DNA of 64,000 bases from Stygiobacter sp. (GCA_006218045.1 VBWB01000014.1:39036-103035), one strand, 5' to 3'; counted from the first letter of the stretch, positions 18,317-27,033 are shown. Program-made: numbers and translations. The notes: generated by a model from the letters alone, not told the origin.

Positions 18317-19386
18317 TGGGCGGCCTCCGCGTTTTCGCGCCGCAAACGCCGGATCATTTCCAGTTCCGACTGGAAATCGACGTAATGGGGCAGTTTCAGA
18401 TGCTGGACGAAACCCGAGGCTTCCACATTGTCCGAGTGGTAGAGGACGAATTCCTGGTCCTGGGCCGGGTTGGTCGCCTGTTCGCCCAAATCCTCCGCCC
18501 GCAGCGACCGATCAACCAGGGCCATGGCCATGGCCTTGCGCTCGCCCTGGCCGAAGGTTAGGCCGTAGCCGCGGGTGAATTGCGGCGGGATATCCTTTGA
18601 CCCTTTGAACTGGTTGATCATCTGGCATTCGGTCACCGTGATGGTGCCGATATCGATGGCGAAGCCCAGTTCTTCCGGCACCAGTTCCACCGCCACCTCG
18701 CCCATGCGGATCTCGCCGGCGAAAGGATGGGTGTTGCCGTAGCCGCGCTGGCTGGAATAGGCCAGGGCCAGAAGAAAGCCTTCGTCGCCACGCGCCAGAT
18801 TCTGCAAACGCAGATCACGCCCGGCAGGAAAGTTGAGGGGTTGCCGGGTCAGATCGCCGGGGAGGTCGGCGCCATTTCCCGACGGCTCGATCAGCCCTTG
18901 GTGATGCAGCACGTCGGTGACCCGGGGCGCTGGCTCCAGCCCGGCTTCGGCGCTTTCCACCGAGGCGCGCGGCGCGCCTTCGGCGGCCAAGGCGAAATCC
19001 AGCAGGCGATGGGTGTAATCATAGGTCGGCCCCAGCACCTGCCCGCCGGGCAGATCCTTGAAGGCGGCGGAAATGCGCCGCCTTATCGCCATCGCCCCGG
19101 TGTCCACCGGTTGGCTGGCGCCGAAGCGCGGCAAGGTGGTGCGATAGGCGCGCAGCAGAAAAATGGCCTCGACCGCATCGCCCTGGGCCTGCTTCAAGGC
19201 CAAAGCTGCCAATTCGCGGTCATAGACCGAGCCCTCGGTCATCACCCGATCCACCGCCAGACCCAATTGCTGGTCGATCTGGGTAAGCGTCAGTTCGGGG
19301 ATGGTTTCGTCGCCGCGCCGATCCTCGGCCAGCAGGGCATGGGCATTGTCGATGGCCTTCTCGCCACCTTTCACCGCCACATACAT
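18313..19386 (-). CDS. phnI: PhnI, C-P lyase core subunit (nucleosidase component)
   Basis: Core subunit of 357 aa. With PhnG, PhnH and PhnL it transfers the phosphonate to ribose triphosphate from ATP; PhnI alone has purine nucleosidase activity in E. coli. Landmarks are YVAVKGGEKAIDNAHALL at the start, RLLDFALAAEGAPRASVESAE, the LALAYSSQRGYGNTHPFAGE segment and LPHYVDFQSELEMIRRLR at the end. It overlaps phnJ by 4 bases and is separated from phnH by 3 bases. Confidence 0.94.
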   Translation of the reverse strand: MYVAVKGGEKAIDNAHALLAEDRRGDETIPELTLTQIDQQLGLAVDRVMTEGSVYDRELAALALKQAQGDAVEAIFLLRAYRTTLPRFGASQPVDTGAMAIRRRISAAFKDLPGGQVLGPTYDYTHRLLDFALAAEGAPRASVESAEAGLEPAPRVTDVLHHQGLIEPSGNGADLPGDLTRQPLNFPAGRDLRLQNLARGDEGFLLALAYSSQRGYGNTHPFAGEIRMGEVAVELVPEELGFAIDIGTITVTECQMINQFKGSKDIPPQFTRGYGLTFGQGERKAMAMALVDRSLRAEDLGEQATNPAQDQEFVLYHSDNVEASGFVQHLKLPHYVDFQSELEMIRRLRRENAEAAQ

Positions 19387-19389
19387 GGC

Positions 19390-19995
19390 CTAGCCCTCCA
19401 ACAGGGTCGAACGCGGCAGACCGGCCAACTGGCCGGGTGCGGCGAACAACAGATCGACACCGCGCGGGAACAGGGCATGGTTGTCCTGGACCCAGGCCTT
19501 GAACGCCGACGGCAATTGACCGGCGGCCAGAATGGCCTGATCGCGGATGCCCGGCCCTTTCAGCCGCCAAGCCTCGCCGCCATCCAGATGCGGTACCTGG
19601 ACGATCACCGTGGTCGAGCGGTCGGGATACTCATCGCTGCCCAGATGAAAAGCGGACAGCGGCGGCATGGACTTGGCGTCGGTGACCAGGGCGAAGCCGG
19701 CCTGATCGGGCGCCTCCACCAGCGGACAGCCGCAATGAAAACGCACATAGTCGATCGCGGCGGGCTGGCGGGCGGCGGGGTCCAGCCACAGCGGCGTCTC
19801 GTAATCGGCCAGGGCCAGGATCAGGGCGGCGGCCACCGGATTGAGCGGCTGCGGCGCCACCGGCAATACCGGCGCGGTAACGATGGTGCCGGGGCGCGAC
19901 ATGGCCTCCAGCACGGCGCGGAACATCTTTTGCGAATCGGCGACCGGATCATTGAAGCCGGGCAGCAGGCCGGTCTGGGGGGCTAGTGCGTTCAC
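19390..19995 (-). CDS. phnH: PhnH, C-P lyase core subunit
   Basis: Core subunit of 201 aa (E. coli PhnH is 194 aa) within the PhnGHIJ complex. It contains SQKMFRAVLEAMSRPGTIV near the N-terminus, DYETPLWLDP and LKGPGIRDQA. A GTG start at 19995 with AGAGGA about 8 bases upstream fits the family N-terminus and leaves only 4 bases after the phnG stop. The open frame extends 29 codons further inside phnG, which is not credible. Confidence 0.9.
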   Translation of the reverse strand: MNALAPQTGLLPGFNDPVADSQKMFRAVLEAMSRPGTIVTAPVLPVAPQPLNPVAAALILALADYETPLWLDPAARQPAAIDYVRFHCGCPLVEAPDQAGFALVTDAKSMPPLSAFHLGSDEYPDRSTTVIVQVPHLDGGEAWRLKGPGIRDQAILAAGQLPSAFKAWVQDNHALFPRGVDLLFAAPGQLAGLPRSTLLEG

Positions 19996-19999
19996 GGGC

Positions 20000-20458
20000 T
20001 CAATCCTCTCCGCGGACCATGGTGAAGAAATCGACGCGGGTGGCGGCGGCCTTGCGCTCGGCACGGCCCCGATCGTCGGCAAGCTTGGACTGCAACGGCG
20101 CCAGCAGCTTTTCGCCGACCCTCGCCCGCCAGTCCCCGTCCTGCATCAGGGCGTCGGCGATGGCCGCCATCTCGGCATGGCGGGCCGAACGCCCGGCTAC
20201 CCAGGCATGACCGACCACACCGTTTTGCAGACGGACCGAGCAGCGGGTCACGGTCATCTCGCCCAAATTGAACGGACCGCCATCGCCGCCCATGCGCCCG
20301 CGCACCATCACCAGCCCCACTTCCGGGCGGCGCAAATACTCCCAGGCGGGCAGATCGGACAGACCGGCCCAGAGTTGGACGACATGGCTTTCATCCGACT
20401 TGGCCAACACCCCCATCCATTGGCGGCGGGCGTCTGTATCTTTGGTTTGCTGCTGCAT
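20000..20458 (-). CDS. phnG: PhnG, C-P lyase core subunit
   Basis: First gene of the minus-strand C-P lyase operon, 152 aa; PhnG is a core subunit of the complex with PhnH, PhnI and PhnJ. Family segments are RRQWMGVLAKSDESHVVQLW, VRGRMGGDGGPFNLGEMTVTRC and GHAWVAGRSARHAEMAAIADA. The ATG at 20458 is preferred over one at 20485, because the latter overlaps the PhnF-type operator at 20474-20485. Confidence 0.92.
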   Translation of the reverse strand: MQQQTKDTDARRQWMGVLAKSDESHVVQLWAGLSDLPAWEYLRRPEVGLVMVRGRMGGDGGPFNLGEMTVTRCSVRLQNGVVGHAWVAGRSARHAEMAAIADALMQDGDWRARVGEKLLAPLQSKLADDRGRAERKAAATRVDFFTMVRGED

Positions 20459-20473
20459 GGACAAATCCGAAAA

Positions 20474-20485
20474 AGGTCTAGACAT
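20474..20485. promoter_or_regulatory. PhnF-type operator between phnG and phnF
   Basis: AGGTCTAGACAT shares nine central bases (GTCTAGACA) with the perfect palindrome at 8672. It lies 16 bases upstream of phnG and 68 bases before divergent phnF. From here the repressor could control both the C-P lyase operon and its own gene. Confidence 0.65.
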
Positions 20486-20553
20486 CTATATGTTCTGACG
20501 GCACAATGCCCTTATCGACCCTGACTTTTCAAGCGCAACAAGGTGAAACTTCC

Positions 20554-21291
20554 ATGACGACGTCCGACCTGTCCCGCGGTGCCGGCACCGCGCTTTGGCG
20601 GCAAATCGCCGAAACCCTGGAACGCGATATCCTTGCCGGCAAGGTGGCGCCCGGCCACAAGCTGCCGACCGAGCACGAATTGGCCGGCCAGTTCGACGTC
20701 AACCGCCATACCGTGCGCCGGGCCATCGCCGCCCTGGGGGAAAAGGGTTTGGTGCGCATCGAACAGGGCCGCGGCACCTTCGTGCAGGAAAGCGTGCTGG
20801 AATATCAGGTGCGCCGCCGCACCCGATTCTCCGAAAACATCGCCGCCAACAAGCGCGAGGCTTCGGGCCGGATCGTCCGGGTGGTGGAACTGCCGGCGGA
20901 AGGGGCGGTGGCGAAGGCGCTGGAAATCCGCAAGGGTAGCCCGGTGGTGATGATCGAACGCCTGGCCGAGGCCGATGGCCGCCCCATGTCGGTCTCCGCC
21001 CATTATTTCCCCAAGGGCCGCTTCCCCGACATCGCCGCCATCTATCAGCAATCGGGCTCGTTCACCCAGGCCCTGGTGCATTACGGCATCGCCGACCCCA
21101 CCCGCCGCACCACCCGGGTCACCGCCCGCACGGCGCGGGCCGGCGATTCGCAGCTGCTGCAACAACCGCCCAACAAGCCGATCCTGATGAGCGAGGGCAT
21201 CAACATCGATGCCAGCGGTCGACCGGTGGAATACACCGTGGCGCGCTGGGCGTCGGACCGTGTGCAACTGGTGTTCGAGCCGGGCAGCTGA
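20554..21291 (+). CDS. phnF: PhnF, GntR-family regulator of phosphonate metabolism
   Basis: GntR/HutC-family repressor of 245 aa. The N-terminal winged helix-turn-helix (LWRQIAETLERDILAGKVAPGHKLPTEHEL, then FDVNRHTVRRAIAALGEKGL) is followed by a UTRA effector-binding domain (about residues 90-240, with SPVVMIERLAEADGRPMS and SEGINIDASGRPVEYTVARW). AAGGTGAAA precedes the ATG. Divergent from phnG, with an operator-like palindrome in the shared region. Confidence 0.92.
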   Translation: MTTSDLSRGAGTALWRQIAETLERDILAGKVAPGHKLPTEHELAGQFDVNRHTVRRAIAALGEKGLVRIEQGRGTFVQESVLEYQVRRRTRFSENIAANKREASGRIVRVVELPAEGAVAKALEIRKGSPVVMIERLAEADGRPMSVSAHYFPKGRFPDIAAIYQQSGSFTQALVHYGIADPTRRTTRVTARTARAGDSQLLQQPPNKPILMSEGINIDASGRPVEYTVARWASDRVQLVFEPGS

Positions 21292-21311
21292 TCGCTGGAC
21301 CAATACGGCAT

Positions 21312-21323
21312 AGGTCTAGTCAT
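21312..21323. promoter_or_regulatory. PhnF-type operator upstream of the 2H-phosphoesterase gene
   Basis: AGGTCTAGTCAT differs from the phnG operator at a single position. It lies in the 121-base gap after phnF and before the DUF1045 gene, tying that gene and the following EEP gene to the phosphonate regulon. Confidence 0.55.
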
Positions 21324-21412
21324 CCGGATATGTGTCACACAACGTTCACCCCACGATCCGCACAAGGGCACGTATGAGGACGCCGCCTGCCGATGCGAAA
21401 GACCGAAGCGCC

Positions 21413-22063
21413 ATGTCCGTACGTTACGCCCTTTACTTCATCCCCGAGGACGGCACCGCCCTGGCCCGCCTGGGCGACGACTGGCTGACCGCCCTGCCCG
21501 CTGATCTGACCGATGCGGCGCGGGTATATGGCTTTCACGCCACCTTGAAGGCGCCGTTCCGCCTGGCCCCCGGCAAGACCGAGGCGCAGTTGCGCGACGA
21601 ATGCGCTGCCCTGGCCCGCCAATCCGCCGCCATCGTCGAAGTGCCCCCGGTGCTCGCCCGCCTGCACGGCTTCTACGCCCTGCGCCCCGGCCGGGCCGCG
21701 CCAGCCCTTCAGGATCTGGCGGCAACCTGCGTCCGCCGCCTTGACCCCTTTCGCGCCCCCTTGAACGAGCGCGAATTGGCCAAGCGGCTGGCGGCGCCCC
21801 TTTCTGATCGGCAACGCAATCTGCTGGGCCAGTGGGGCTACCCCTACGTCTTCGATGAATACCGCTTCCACCTGACCCTGACCCGCCGTGTGGGCCAGGC
21901 CGAAGTGCCCACGGTCGAGGCGCTGTTGCGGCCGCTGGTGGCCGGGGCCGAGGCCGAGCCGCTCGGGATCGCCTCCATCTGCCTGATGCGCCAGAGCGAT
22001 GGCGACGTCTTCACCTTGTTGCAGCGTTTCACCCTGGAGGGATCATGCGCGTCGTCAGTCTGA
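21413..22063 (+). CDS. Phosphonate-locus DUF1045 protein, 2H phosphoesterase fold
   Basis: DUF1045 family protein of 216 aa, regularly found in phn operons. It has the two HxT motifs of 2H phosphoesterases: FHATLK (near residue 44) and FHLTLT (near residue 152), which act on 2',3'-cyclic or other cyclic phosphodiesters in related enzymes. Chemistry on the ribosyl cyclic phosphate formed by PhnJ is plausible but unproven. A second start at 21374 is possible. Its end overlaps the EEP gene by 19 bases. Confidence 0.85.
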   Translation: MSVRYALYFIPEDGTALARLGDDWLTALPADLTDAARVYGFHATLKAPFRLAPGKTEAQLRDECAALARQSAAIVEVPPVLARLHGFYALRPGRAAPALQDLAATCVRRLDPFRAPLNERELAKRLAAPLSDRQRNLLGQWGYPYVFDEYRFHLTLTRRVGQAEVPTVEALLRPLVAGAEAEPLGIASICLMRQSDGDVFTLLQRFTLEGSCASSV

Positions 22064-22773
22064 ACACTTGGAAGGGCGACGGCGCCTATGCCGCCCGTCT
22101 GGCCGCCATGACCGAGGCCCTGGCCGAATTGCGCCCCGACGTGGTGCTGTTGCAGGAAGTCCTCGACGCCCCGGCCCTGGGCCTGCATACCGGCAATACC
22201 ATCGCCGCCCATCTGGGCTGTCACGTGGCCAATCTGGCCTTGCGGGAAAAGCCGCGCACCATCGAAGGCCTCCGCGCCGACAGCCGGTCGGGACTGGCGG
22301 TGCTGTCGCGCTTTCCCATTCGCTCGACCTTGTCCATCCCCCTGCCCGACCATGCCGACGACGGCGAACGCGCTGCCCTGGTGGTGGAAATCGACGCCCC
22401 CGCCGGGCCGCTGACGGTGACCAACCTGCATTTGACCCATCTGCCGCAAAATGACCTGCGCCAACGGCAACTGGCCGCCGCCCAGCAGGTGACCAAGCGT
22501 CCGGGCACCGCCCTGATCGGCGGCGATTTCAATGCGCCCATCGAAAGCTTTGCCTTGAACACCACCGGCTGGCGCGATTGCCGCAGCGAATTGGGCGAGC
22601 CCGCGCGATCGACCCTGACCGGCCAGCCCGACGGCCCGTGCATCGACCATCTGTTGTGGGCGGGCCGTGGACGCCCGCCCAAATCCTGGCGCGTCGATCT
22701 CGACCGGCTGACCCCGGATGGCCAGCCGATGATCAGCGATCATTGCGCCGTAGTGGTCGATCTCGCCGATTAG
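22045..22773 (+). CDS. Endonuclease/exonuclease/phosphatase (EEP) family protein
   Basis: EEP-superfamily phosphodiesterase/phosphatase of 242 aa with all the fold's metal and catalytic motifs: VSLNTWKGDG, DVVLLQEV, GLAVLSRFPI, NLHLTHLP, GGDFNAP and the final ISDHCAVVVDL. GGAGGG lies directly before the ATG, within the end of the DUF1045 gene, so the two are translationally coupled. The substrate is unknown. In this position, next to a 2H phosphoesterase and downstream of phnF, a role in handling the ribose phosphates of the C-P lyase pathway is inferred. Confidence 0.85.
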   Translation: MRVVSLNTWKGDGAYAARLAAMTEALAELRPDVVLLQEVLDAPALGLHTGNTIAAHLGCHVANLALREKPRTIEGLRADSRSGLAVLSRFPIRSTLSIPLPDHADDGERAALVVEIDAPAGPLTVTNLHLTHLPQNDLRQRQLAAAQQVTKRPGTALIGGDFNAPIESFALNTTGWRDCRSELGEPARSTLTGQPDGPCIDHLLWAGRGRPPKSWRVDLDRLTPDGQPMISDHCAVVVDLAD

Positions 22774-22805
22774 CAAGCCGCGAGAAAACACCTATTTTTC
22801 TTTCG

Positions 22806-22906
22806 TCATTCCCGCGCAGGCGGGAATCCATGCTTCAGCACACCATATCTTGTGGATAAATCGCGATATTGCCCCAGCATGGACCCCCGCCTGCGCGGGG
22901 GTGACG
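22806..22906. repeat. REP-like interspersed repeat, copy 2
   Basis: Two hairpins of the same family as 7469-7550 (TCATTCCCGCGCAGGCGGGA at the left, CCCCCGCCTGCGCGGGGGTG at the right). The spacer differs from the other copies and is longer and more AT-rich. It lies between the convergent EEP gene and AhpD-like gene. Confidence 0.85.
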
Positions 22907-22936
22907 ACTCAGAGAGTGGCAAACTTCCGCACCCTG

Positions 22937-23521
22937 TTAGCCCTTGGGCAATCGCCCCATCAGATAGAATTCCTCGTTGGTGCGGATCGAGCCCATGTTG
23001 ACCAGCCGGTTGGACAGACCGAAAAAGGCGGAAATCGAGCCGATGTCCCAGATGTCGTCGTCGCTGAAGCCATGCGTGCGCAAGCTGGCGAAGTCGTCGT
23101 CGCTGACCTCCCAGGCGCTTTGCGACACCTTCAAGGCGTAAGCCAGCATGGCCTTTTGCCGGGACGTGATGTCGGCCTTGCGCCAATTGGCCGCCACCTG
23201 ATCGGCCAAGAGCGGGTTCTTGGCCCGGATGCGCAGGATGGCGCCATGGGCGATGACGCAATATTGGCACTGATTGGCGGCCGAGGTGGCGACCACGATC
23301 ATCTCCCGCTCGGCCTTGGACAGCCCGCTTTCCCGTTCCATCAACGCGTCGTGATAGGCGAAGAAGGCGCGGAACTCGTCGGGACGATGGGCCAGGGCCA
23401 AAAAGATATTGGGGACGAAACCGGCCTTTTCCTGCACCGCCTCGATGGCGGAGCGGATATCGGCGGGCAGATCGGCCAGCCTGGGCACGGCGAAGCGGCT
23501 GATGGGTTTACTGTCGGTCAC
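22937..23521 (-). CDS. AhpD-like peroxidase-related protein
   Basis: Alkylhydroperoxidase-D-like protein of 194 aa (carboxymuconolactone decarboxylase fold). The redox motif QCQYCVIAHGAI supplies CxxC followed by His, as in AhpD. It carries PNIFLALAHRPDEFRAFFAYHDALM, typical of the 'uncharacterised peroxidase-related enzyme' subgroup. A GTG start at 23521 with GGGGGGAA upstream fits; the longer open frame runs into acuI. Third gene of an acuR-acuI-AhpD unit. Confidence 0.85.
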   Translation of the reverse strand: MTDSKPISRFAVPRLADLPADIRSAIEAVQEKAGFVPNIFLALAHRPDEFRAFFAYHDALMERESGLSKAEREMIVVATSAANQCQYCVIAHGAILRIRAKNPLLADQVAANWRKADITSRQKAMLAYALKVSQSAWEVSDDDFASLRTHGFSDDDIWDIGSISAFFGLSNRLVNMGSIRTNEEFYLMGRLPKG

Positions 23522-23535
23522 GGAACTTCCCCCCT

Positions 23536-24519
23536 TTACGAATTGACATCGACGACGACACGGCCCCGCACCTGACCGGCCAGCAATTGGCCGGCGGTTT
23601 CGACAACCTGTTCCAGGCCGATGGTCGTGGTGATGGAGTCCAGCTTGGATACGTCGAGGTCGTGGGCCAGACGCTGCCACGCCTGGATGCGTTGGTCGCG
23701 CGGGCGATAGACGCTGTCCACCCCGGCCAGGGTCACGCCGCGCAGGATGAAGGGGGCGACGGTGGCGGGAAAATCCATGCCCTGGGCCAGACCGCAGGCG
23801 GCGACCACGCCGCCATAGCGCATATGGGCGCAGATATTGGCCAAGGTGTGGCTGCCGACGCTGTCCACCGCCGCCGCCCAGCGTTCCTTGGCCAAGGGCT
23901 TACCCGGTGCCGACAGGGTGTTGCGGTCGATCACCTCCGCCGCCCCCAGGGATTTCAGATACTCCGCCTCTTGCGGACGCCCGGTCGAGGCGGCGACGCA
24001 ATAGCCCAATTTGGCCAGTACCGCCACCGCCACCGAGCCGACACCGCCGGCGGCGCCGGTGACCAGCACCTCGCCCTTTTCCGGGGTGATACCGTTCTTT
24101 TCCAGGGCCAGAACGCACAGCATGGCGGTATAACCGGCGGTGCCGATGGCCATGGCCTGGAAAGGCGTGAACGGTGCCTGCAACGGCACCAGCCAATCGC
24201 CCTTCAGCCGAGCCTTTTGCCCCAGCCCGCCCCAATGGGTTTCACCCACGCCCCAGCCGTTCAACACCACCTGGTCGCCGGGCTGGTAACCGGCATGGGA
24301 CGAAGCCTCGACCGTGCCGGCCAGATCGATGCCCGGCACCATGGGGAAGGCGCGCACCACCGGCCCCTTGCCGGTGATGGCCAGCCCGTCCTTGTAATTG
24401 AGGGTCGAGTATTCCACCCGCACGGTGACGTCACCTTCGGGCAGGCTTTCATCGGTCAGCTCGGTCACGCCGGCGCGATACCCGGCATCGTCCTTTTCGA
24501 TCAGGATGGCTTTGAACAT
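23536..24519 (-). CDS. acuI: Acrylyl-CoA reductase AcuI-type oxidoreductase (YhdH family)
   Basis: Zinc-independent medium-chain dehydrogenase of 327 aa, closest to AcuI/YhdH, which reduces acrylyl-CoA to propionyl-CoA with NADPH. Key segments are [44 protein letters not shown] and the nucleotide-binding [16 protein letters not shown]. It lies 4 bases downstream of a TetR regulator of the AcuR type, the known acuR-acuI arrangement for acrylate detoxification or dimethylsulfoniopropionate use; no dddL-type lyase is seen here. Confidence 0.85.
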   Translation of the reverse strand: MFKAILIEKDDAGYRAGVTELTDESLPEGDVTVRVEYSTLNYKDGLAITGKGPVVRAFPMVPGIDLAGTVEASSHAGYQPGDQVVLNGWGVGETHWGGLGQKARLKGDWLVPLQAPFTPFQAMAIGTAGYTAMLCVLALEKNGITPEKGEVLVTGAAGGVGSVAVAVLAKLGYCVAASTGRPQEAEYLKSLGAAEVIDRNTLSAPGKPLAKERWAAAVDSVGSHTLANICAHMRYGGVVAACGLAQGMDFPATVAPFILRGVTLAGVDSVYRPRDQRIQAWQRLAHDLDVSKLDSITTTIGLEQVVETAGQLLAGQVRGRVVVDVNS

Positions 24520-24523
24520 GGGG

Positions 24524-25153
24524 CTACTCCGTCAGAAGCGTGAAAAAGGTTTCGGCGAACACATCCATGGGCCGCAGCGAGCGGGTCAGCTTGGCCCGCA
24601 GGATGGCGCCTTCCCAGCCGGTCCAGAAGAACTCGGCCATGCGCTCGCAATCGGTATCGGGCTTGATCTGGCCGGCGGCACGGGCCTGACGCAGGCAGGC
24701 GGCGACCCGCCCTTGCCAGTCCATCATGATGGAGTCGAGGCGGCAGCGGAATTCATCGTGGCTCCCGCCCAGTTCCTGGCCCAGATTGCCGACCAGACAG
24801 CCACGGCGGAACTGGAAGCGGGTCATGCCGGCCTTGGCGTCGGCGACGAAATCGGCCAGAGCGTGCAGCGGCAGGCGCGCCGGATTGGCCAGCCAGCGAT
24901 CGAGCTTGGCGGCGAAATAGCCGCCATAGGCGTCGATGACGGCAAAGCCGAAATCATCCTTGCTGGCGAAGTAGTGATAGAACGAGCCCTTGGGCACCCC
25001 CACCTTCTTCAGCACCTGATCGATGCCGGTGGAGACGAAGCCCTGCTCGGTCAGCAATTCAACCCCGGCGCGAACCAAGGCTGTGCGTGTATCCGTATTG
25101 GCGGGCGCAACCTTGGGGGGGCGACCGCGACGGCGAGGGATAGTGCTGTTCAT
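24524..25153 (-). CDS. acuR: TetR-family regulator, AcuR-like
   Basis: TetR-type repressor of 209 aa. The N-terminal helix-turn-helix is [27 protein letters not shown] after an Arg/Pro-rich start (RRRGRPPK). The C-terminal TetR_C domain holds [21 protein letters not shown] and [15 protein letters not shown], as in AcuR, which responds to acrylate. The operator-like palindrome lies immediately upstream of its start. It leads the acuR-acuI-AhpD operon. Confidence 0.85.
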   Translation of the reverse strand: MNSTIPRRRGRPPKVAPANTDTRTALVRAGVELLTEQGFVSTGIDQVLKKVGVPKGSFYHYFASKDDFGFAVIDAYGGYFAAKLDRWLANPARLPLHALADFVADAKAGMTRFQFRRGCLVGNLGQELGGSHDEFRCRLDSIMMDWQGRVAACLRQARAAGQIKPDTDCERMAEFFWTGWEGAILRAKLTRSLRPMDVFAETFFTLLTE

Positions 25154-25163
25154 ACGTTTTAAA

Positions 25164-25178
25164 ATAGACCGGTCGTAT
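25164..25178. promoter_or_regulatory. TetR operator-like palindrome upstream of acuR
   Basis: ATAGACCGGTCGTAT is centred on a perfect GACCGGTC, 11 bases upstream of the acuR ATG. NemR-like TetR regulators recognise TAGACCGGTCTA-type sites. Autoregulation by the gene product at 24524-25153 is inferred. Confidence 0.65.
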
Positions 25179-25273
25179 ATTAATTGTCAAGGCGAGAGAA
25201 AGCCATATCGCCCCTAGAGTAAAGCCCCTATTTCTGGAAAAAAATCCCCTCCCTTTTCGTTATTTATCAGCAC

Positions 25274-25349
25274 GTCCCTTTGACAACGCTGCCCGGCCTG
25301 TGGCCTTGTGTATACGCACAAAGCCGAGTGTGCAGGCGCACAAAGGGAC
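25274..25349 (+). promoter_or_regulatory. Structured leader that could hide the ribosome site of the diguanylate cyclase gene
   Basis: GTCCCTTTG (25274-25282) is the perfect complement of CAAAGGGAC (25341-25349), whose AAAGGGA is the Shine-Dalgarno of the ATG at 25354. Between them are TTGTG/CACAA inverted arms around TATACG and two direct copies of CGCACAAAG (25315-25323, 25337-25345). This leader could regulate translation. It does not match the c-di-GMP riboswitch consensus as I know it. Confidence 0.45.
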
Positions 25350-25353
25350 CAGA

Positions 25354-26985
25354 ATGGGTTTTGACCGAGTGGCTGCCAGGTTGAAACGCCTGAGCCGCAG
25401 CATCATCTTCAAATTGCTGGCCCTGGCTCTGCTCATGGTCGCCTTGGGCTTCGTCGGTCGCTTCATCTTGCTGCGCACCATCCTGACCGAGGACGTGGGA
25501 GCGTTGTCGGCGGCCCATCAATTGTCCATCGCCGAATACGCCGCCCGCGACGTCGAAGACAAGGTCCGGCTGCGGCTGGAACTGTTGACCAATCTGGCCG
25601 CCAGCCTGCCGATCCAGGCCTTGGCCGGGCCGCATCGGCTGAGCGCTTGGCTGAGCGAACGTCATGCCGCCCTGCCGTTCTTTTCGCACGGCCTGCATCT
25701 CGTCCAAGTCTCGGATGGTGCCGTGCTGGCGACCTCGCGCCCCGACCGACCACCGCTTCCGGTGGCCGGCAGCGACTGGTTCAAGGCGGTCCCCGTCACC
25801 GGTGCCGCCCATATCGGCAAACCCTATCGCCAGGACGATGACGGCAAGGTGGTCCTGACCATGGCGGTGCCGGTACGCGATCAGGCCGGTGTGATCACTG
25901 CCATCCTGACCGGCACCAGCGCCATCAATTCCCCCAACTTCCTTTATCAACTGGCGGAAAAGAAGGTGGGGGAAACCGGCGGCTTTCTGCTGATCGATCC
26001 GCGCGACGGCGTATTCATCGCCGCCACCGATCCCGAGCGGGTGCTGAAGCCGCTGCCGCCACCGGGCCTGAACCCGCTGCACGACCGGGCCATGGCCGGC
26101 TTTCGCGGTAGCGGCATCACCACCAACGTCAAGGGCGTCGAGGAAATGTCGGCCATCGCCTCGGTGCCGACGCCGGGCTGGTTCCTGGTTGCCCGCGTCC
26201 CCACCGCCGAGGCCTTCAAGCCGGTGGACCACATCATGAGCCTAGTGATTCGCGGCGGTGTCGTGGTGTCGGTCAGCGTCATCACCATCTTGCTGATCAT
26301 GCTGCCGCACCTGTTCCGCCCGCTGACCCAGGCGGCGCGGCAATTGCACCACATGGCCCGCGGCGAGCAGGAAATCAGCCCCCTGCCCGTCCACAGCGAG
26401 GACGAGGTGGGTGAAGTGGCCAAAGGCTTCAACTTCCTGCTCGGCGTCTTGCGGGAAAAAGAGGAAGCCTTGCGGCAAAGCGAAGCCCGCATGACCCATC
26501 AGGCCTATCACGATATGCTGACCGGCCTGCCCAATCGCACCATGTTCGAGGACCGCCTGGATCAGGCGCTGATGCGGGCGCAACGCCAGGGCCAGGGCTT
26601 TGCCCTGCTATATATCGATCTGGACGGCTTCAAGCCCATCAACGACAGCAACGGTCATCAGGCCGGCGATGCCATGCTGCGCCATGTGGCCGACTGCCTG
26701 ACCGGCCAGCTACGCCAGACCGATACGGTGGCCCGTATCGGCGGTGACGAATTCACCGTCCTGCTGACCGACCTGGATGATCCGGCCCCCACCGCCGCCC
26801 GCATCGCCCAACAATGCCGCACCATCGCCAGCCAGCCGCTGATCGTGGATGGAACCGAATTAAGCGTCGATCTGTCCATCGGCATCGCCTGTTACCCCCA
26901 GGATGGTCGCAGCGCCGGCGAATTGCTGCGCCATGCCGACCACGCCATGTATCAGGTCAAGGGCCAGCATAAATCCATCGCCTGA
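25354..26985 (+). CDS. Membrane diguanylate cyclase (Cache sensor-HAMP-GGDEF)
   Basis: Diguanylate cyclase of 543 aa making c-di-GMP. It has a first membrane helix (about residues 18-40), a periplasmic Cache-type sensor (about 45-280, with WFKAVPVTGAAHIGKPYR and GGFLLIDPRDGVFIA), a second helix (about 290-315), HAMP, then GGDEF. The active site GGDEF is intact, with the inhibitory RxxD site five residues before it (RQTDTVARIGGDEF). The substrate region is YIDLDGFKPINDSNGHQAGD. The ATG at 25354 follows AAAGGGACC; a GTG 18 codons upstream is unlikely. Confidence 0.9.
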   Translation: MGFDRVAARLKRLSRSIIFKLLALALLMVALGFVGRFILLRTILTEDVGALSAAHQLSIAEYAARDVEDKVRLRLELLTNLAASLPIQALAGPHRLSAWLSERHAALPFFSHGLHLVQVSDGAVLATSRPDRPPLPVAGSDWFKAVPVTGAAHIGKPYRQDDDGKVVLTMAVPVRDQAGVITAILTGTSAINSPNFLYQLAEKKVGETGGFLLIDPRDGVFIAATDPERVLKPLPPPGLNPLHDRAMAGFRGSGITTNVKGVEEMSAIASVPTPGWFLVARVPTAEAFKPVDHIMSLVIRGGVVVSVSVITILLIMLPHLFRPLTQAARQLHHMARGEQEISPLPVHSEDEVGEVAKGFNFLLGVLREKEEALRQSEARMTHQAYHDMLTGLPNRTMFEDRLDQALMRAQRQGQGFALLYIDLDGFKPINDSNGHQAGDAMLRHVADCLTGQLRQTDTVARIGGDEFTVLLTDLDDPAPTAARIAQQCRTIASQPLIVDGTELSVDLSIGIACYPQDGRSAGELLRHADHAMYQVKGQHKSIA

Positions 26986-27033
26986 CATGTCGCCCTGGTC
27001 CGTATCAGATGCAGACAGCGACGGAGAAAGACG

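Noticed and set aside
25261..25353. c-di-GMP (GEMM) riboswitch before the diguanylate cyclase
   Set aside because: The conserved GEMM core as I know it is not present; only long-range complementarity with the ribosome site is seen.
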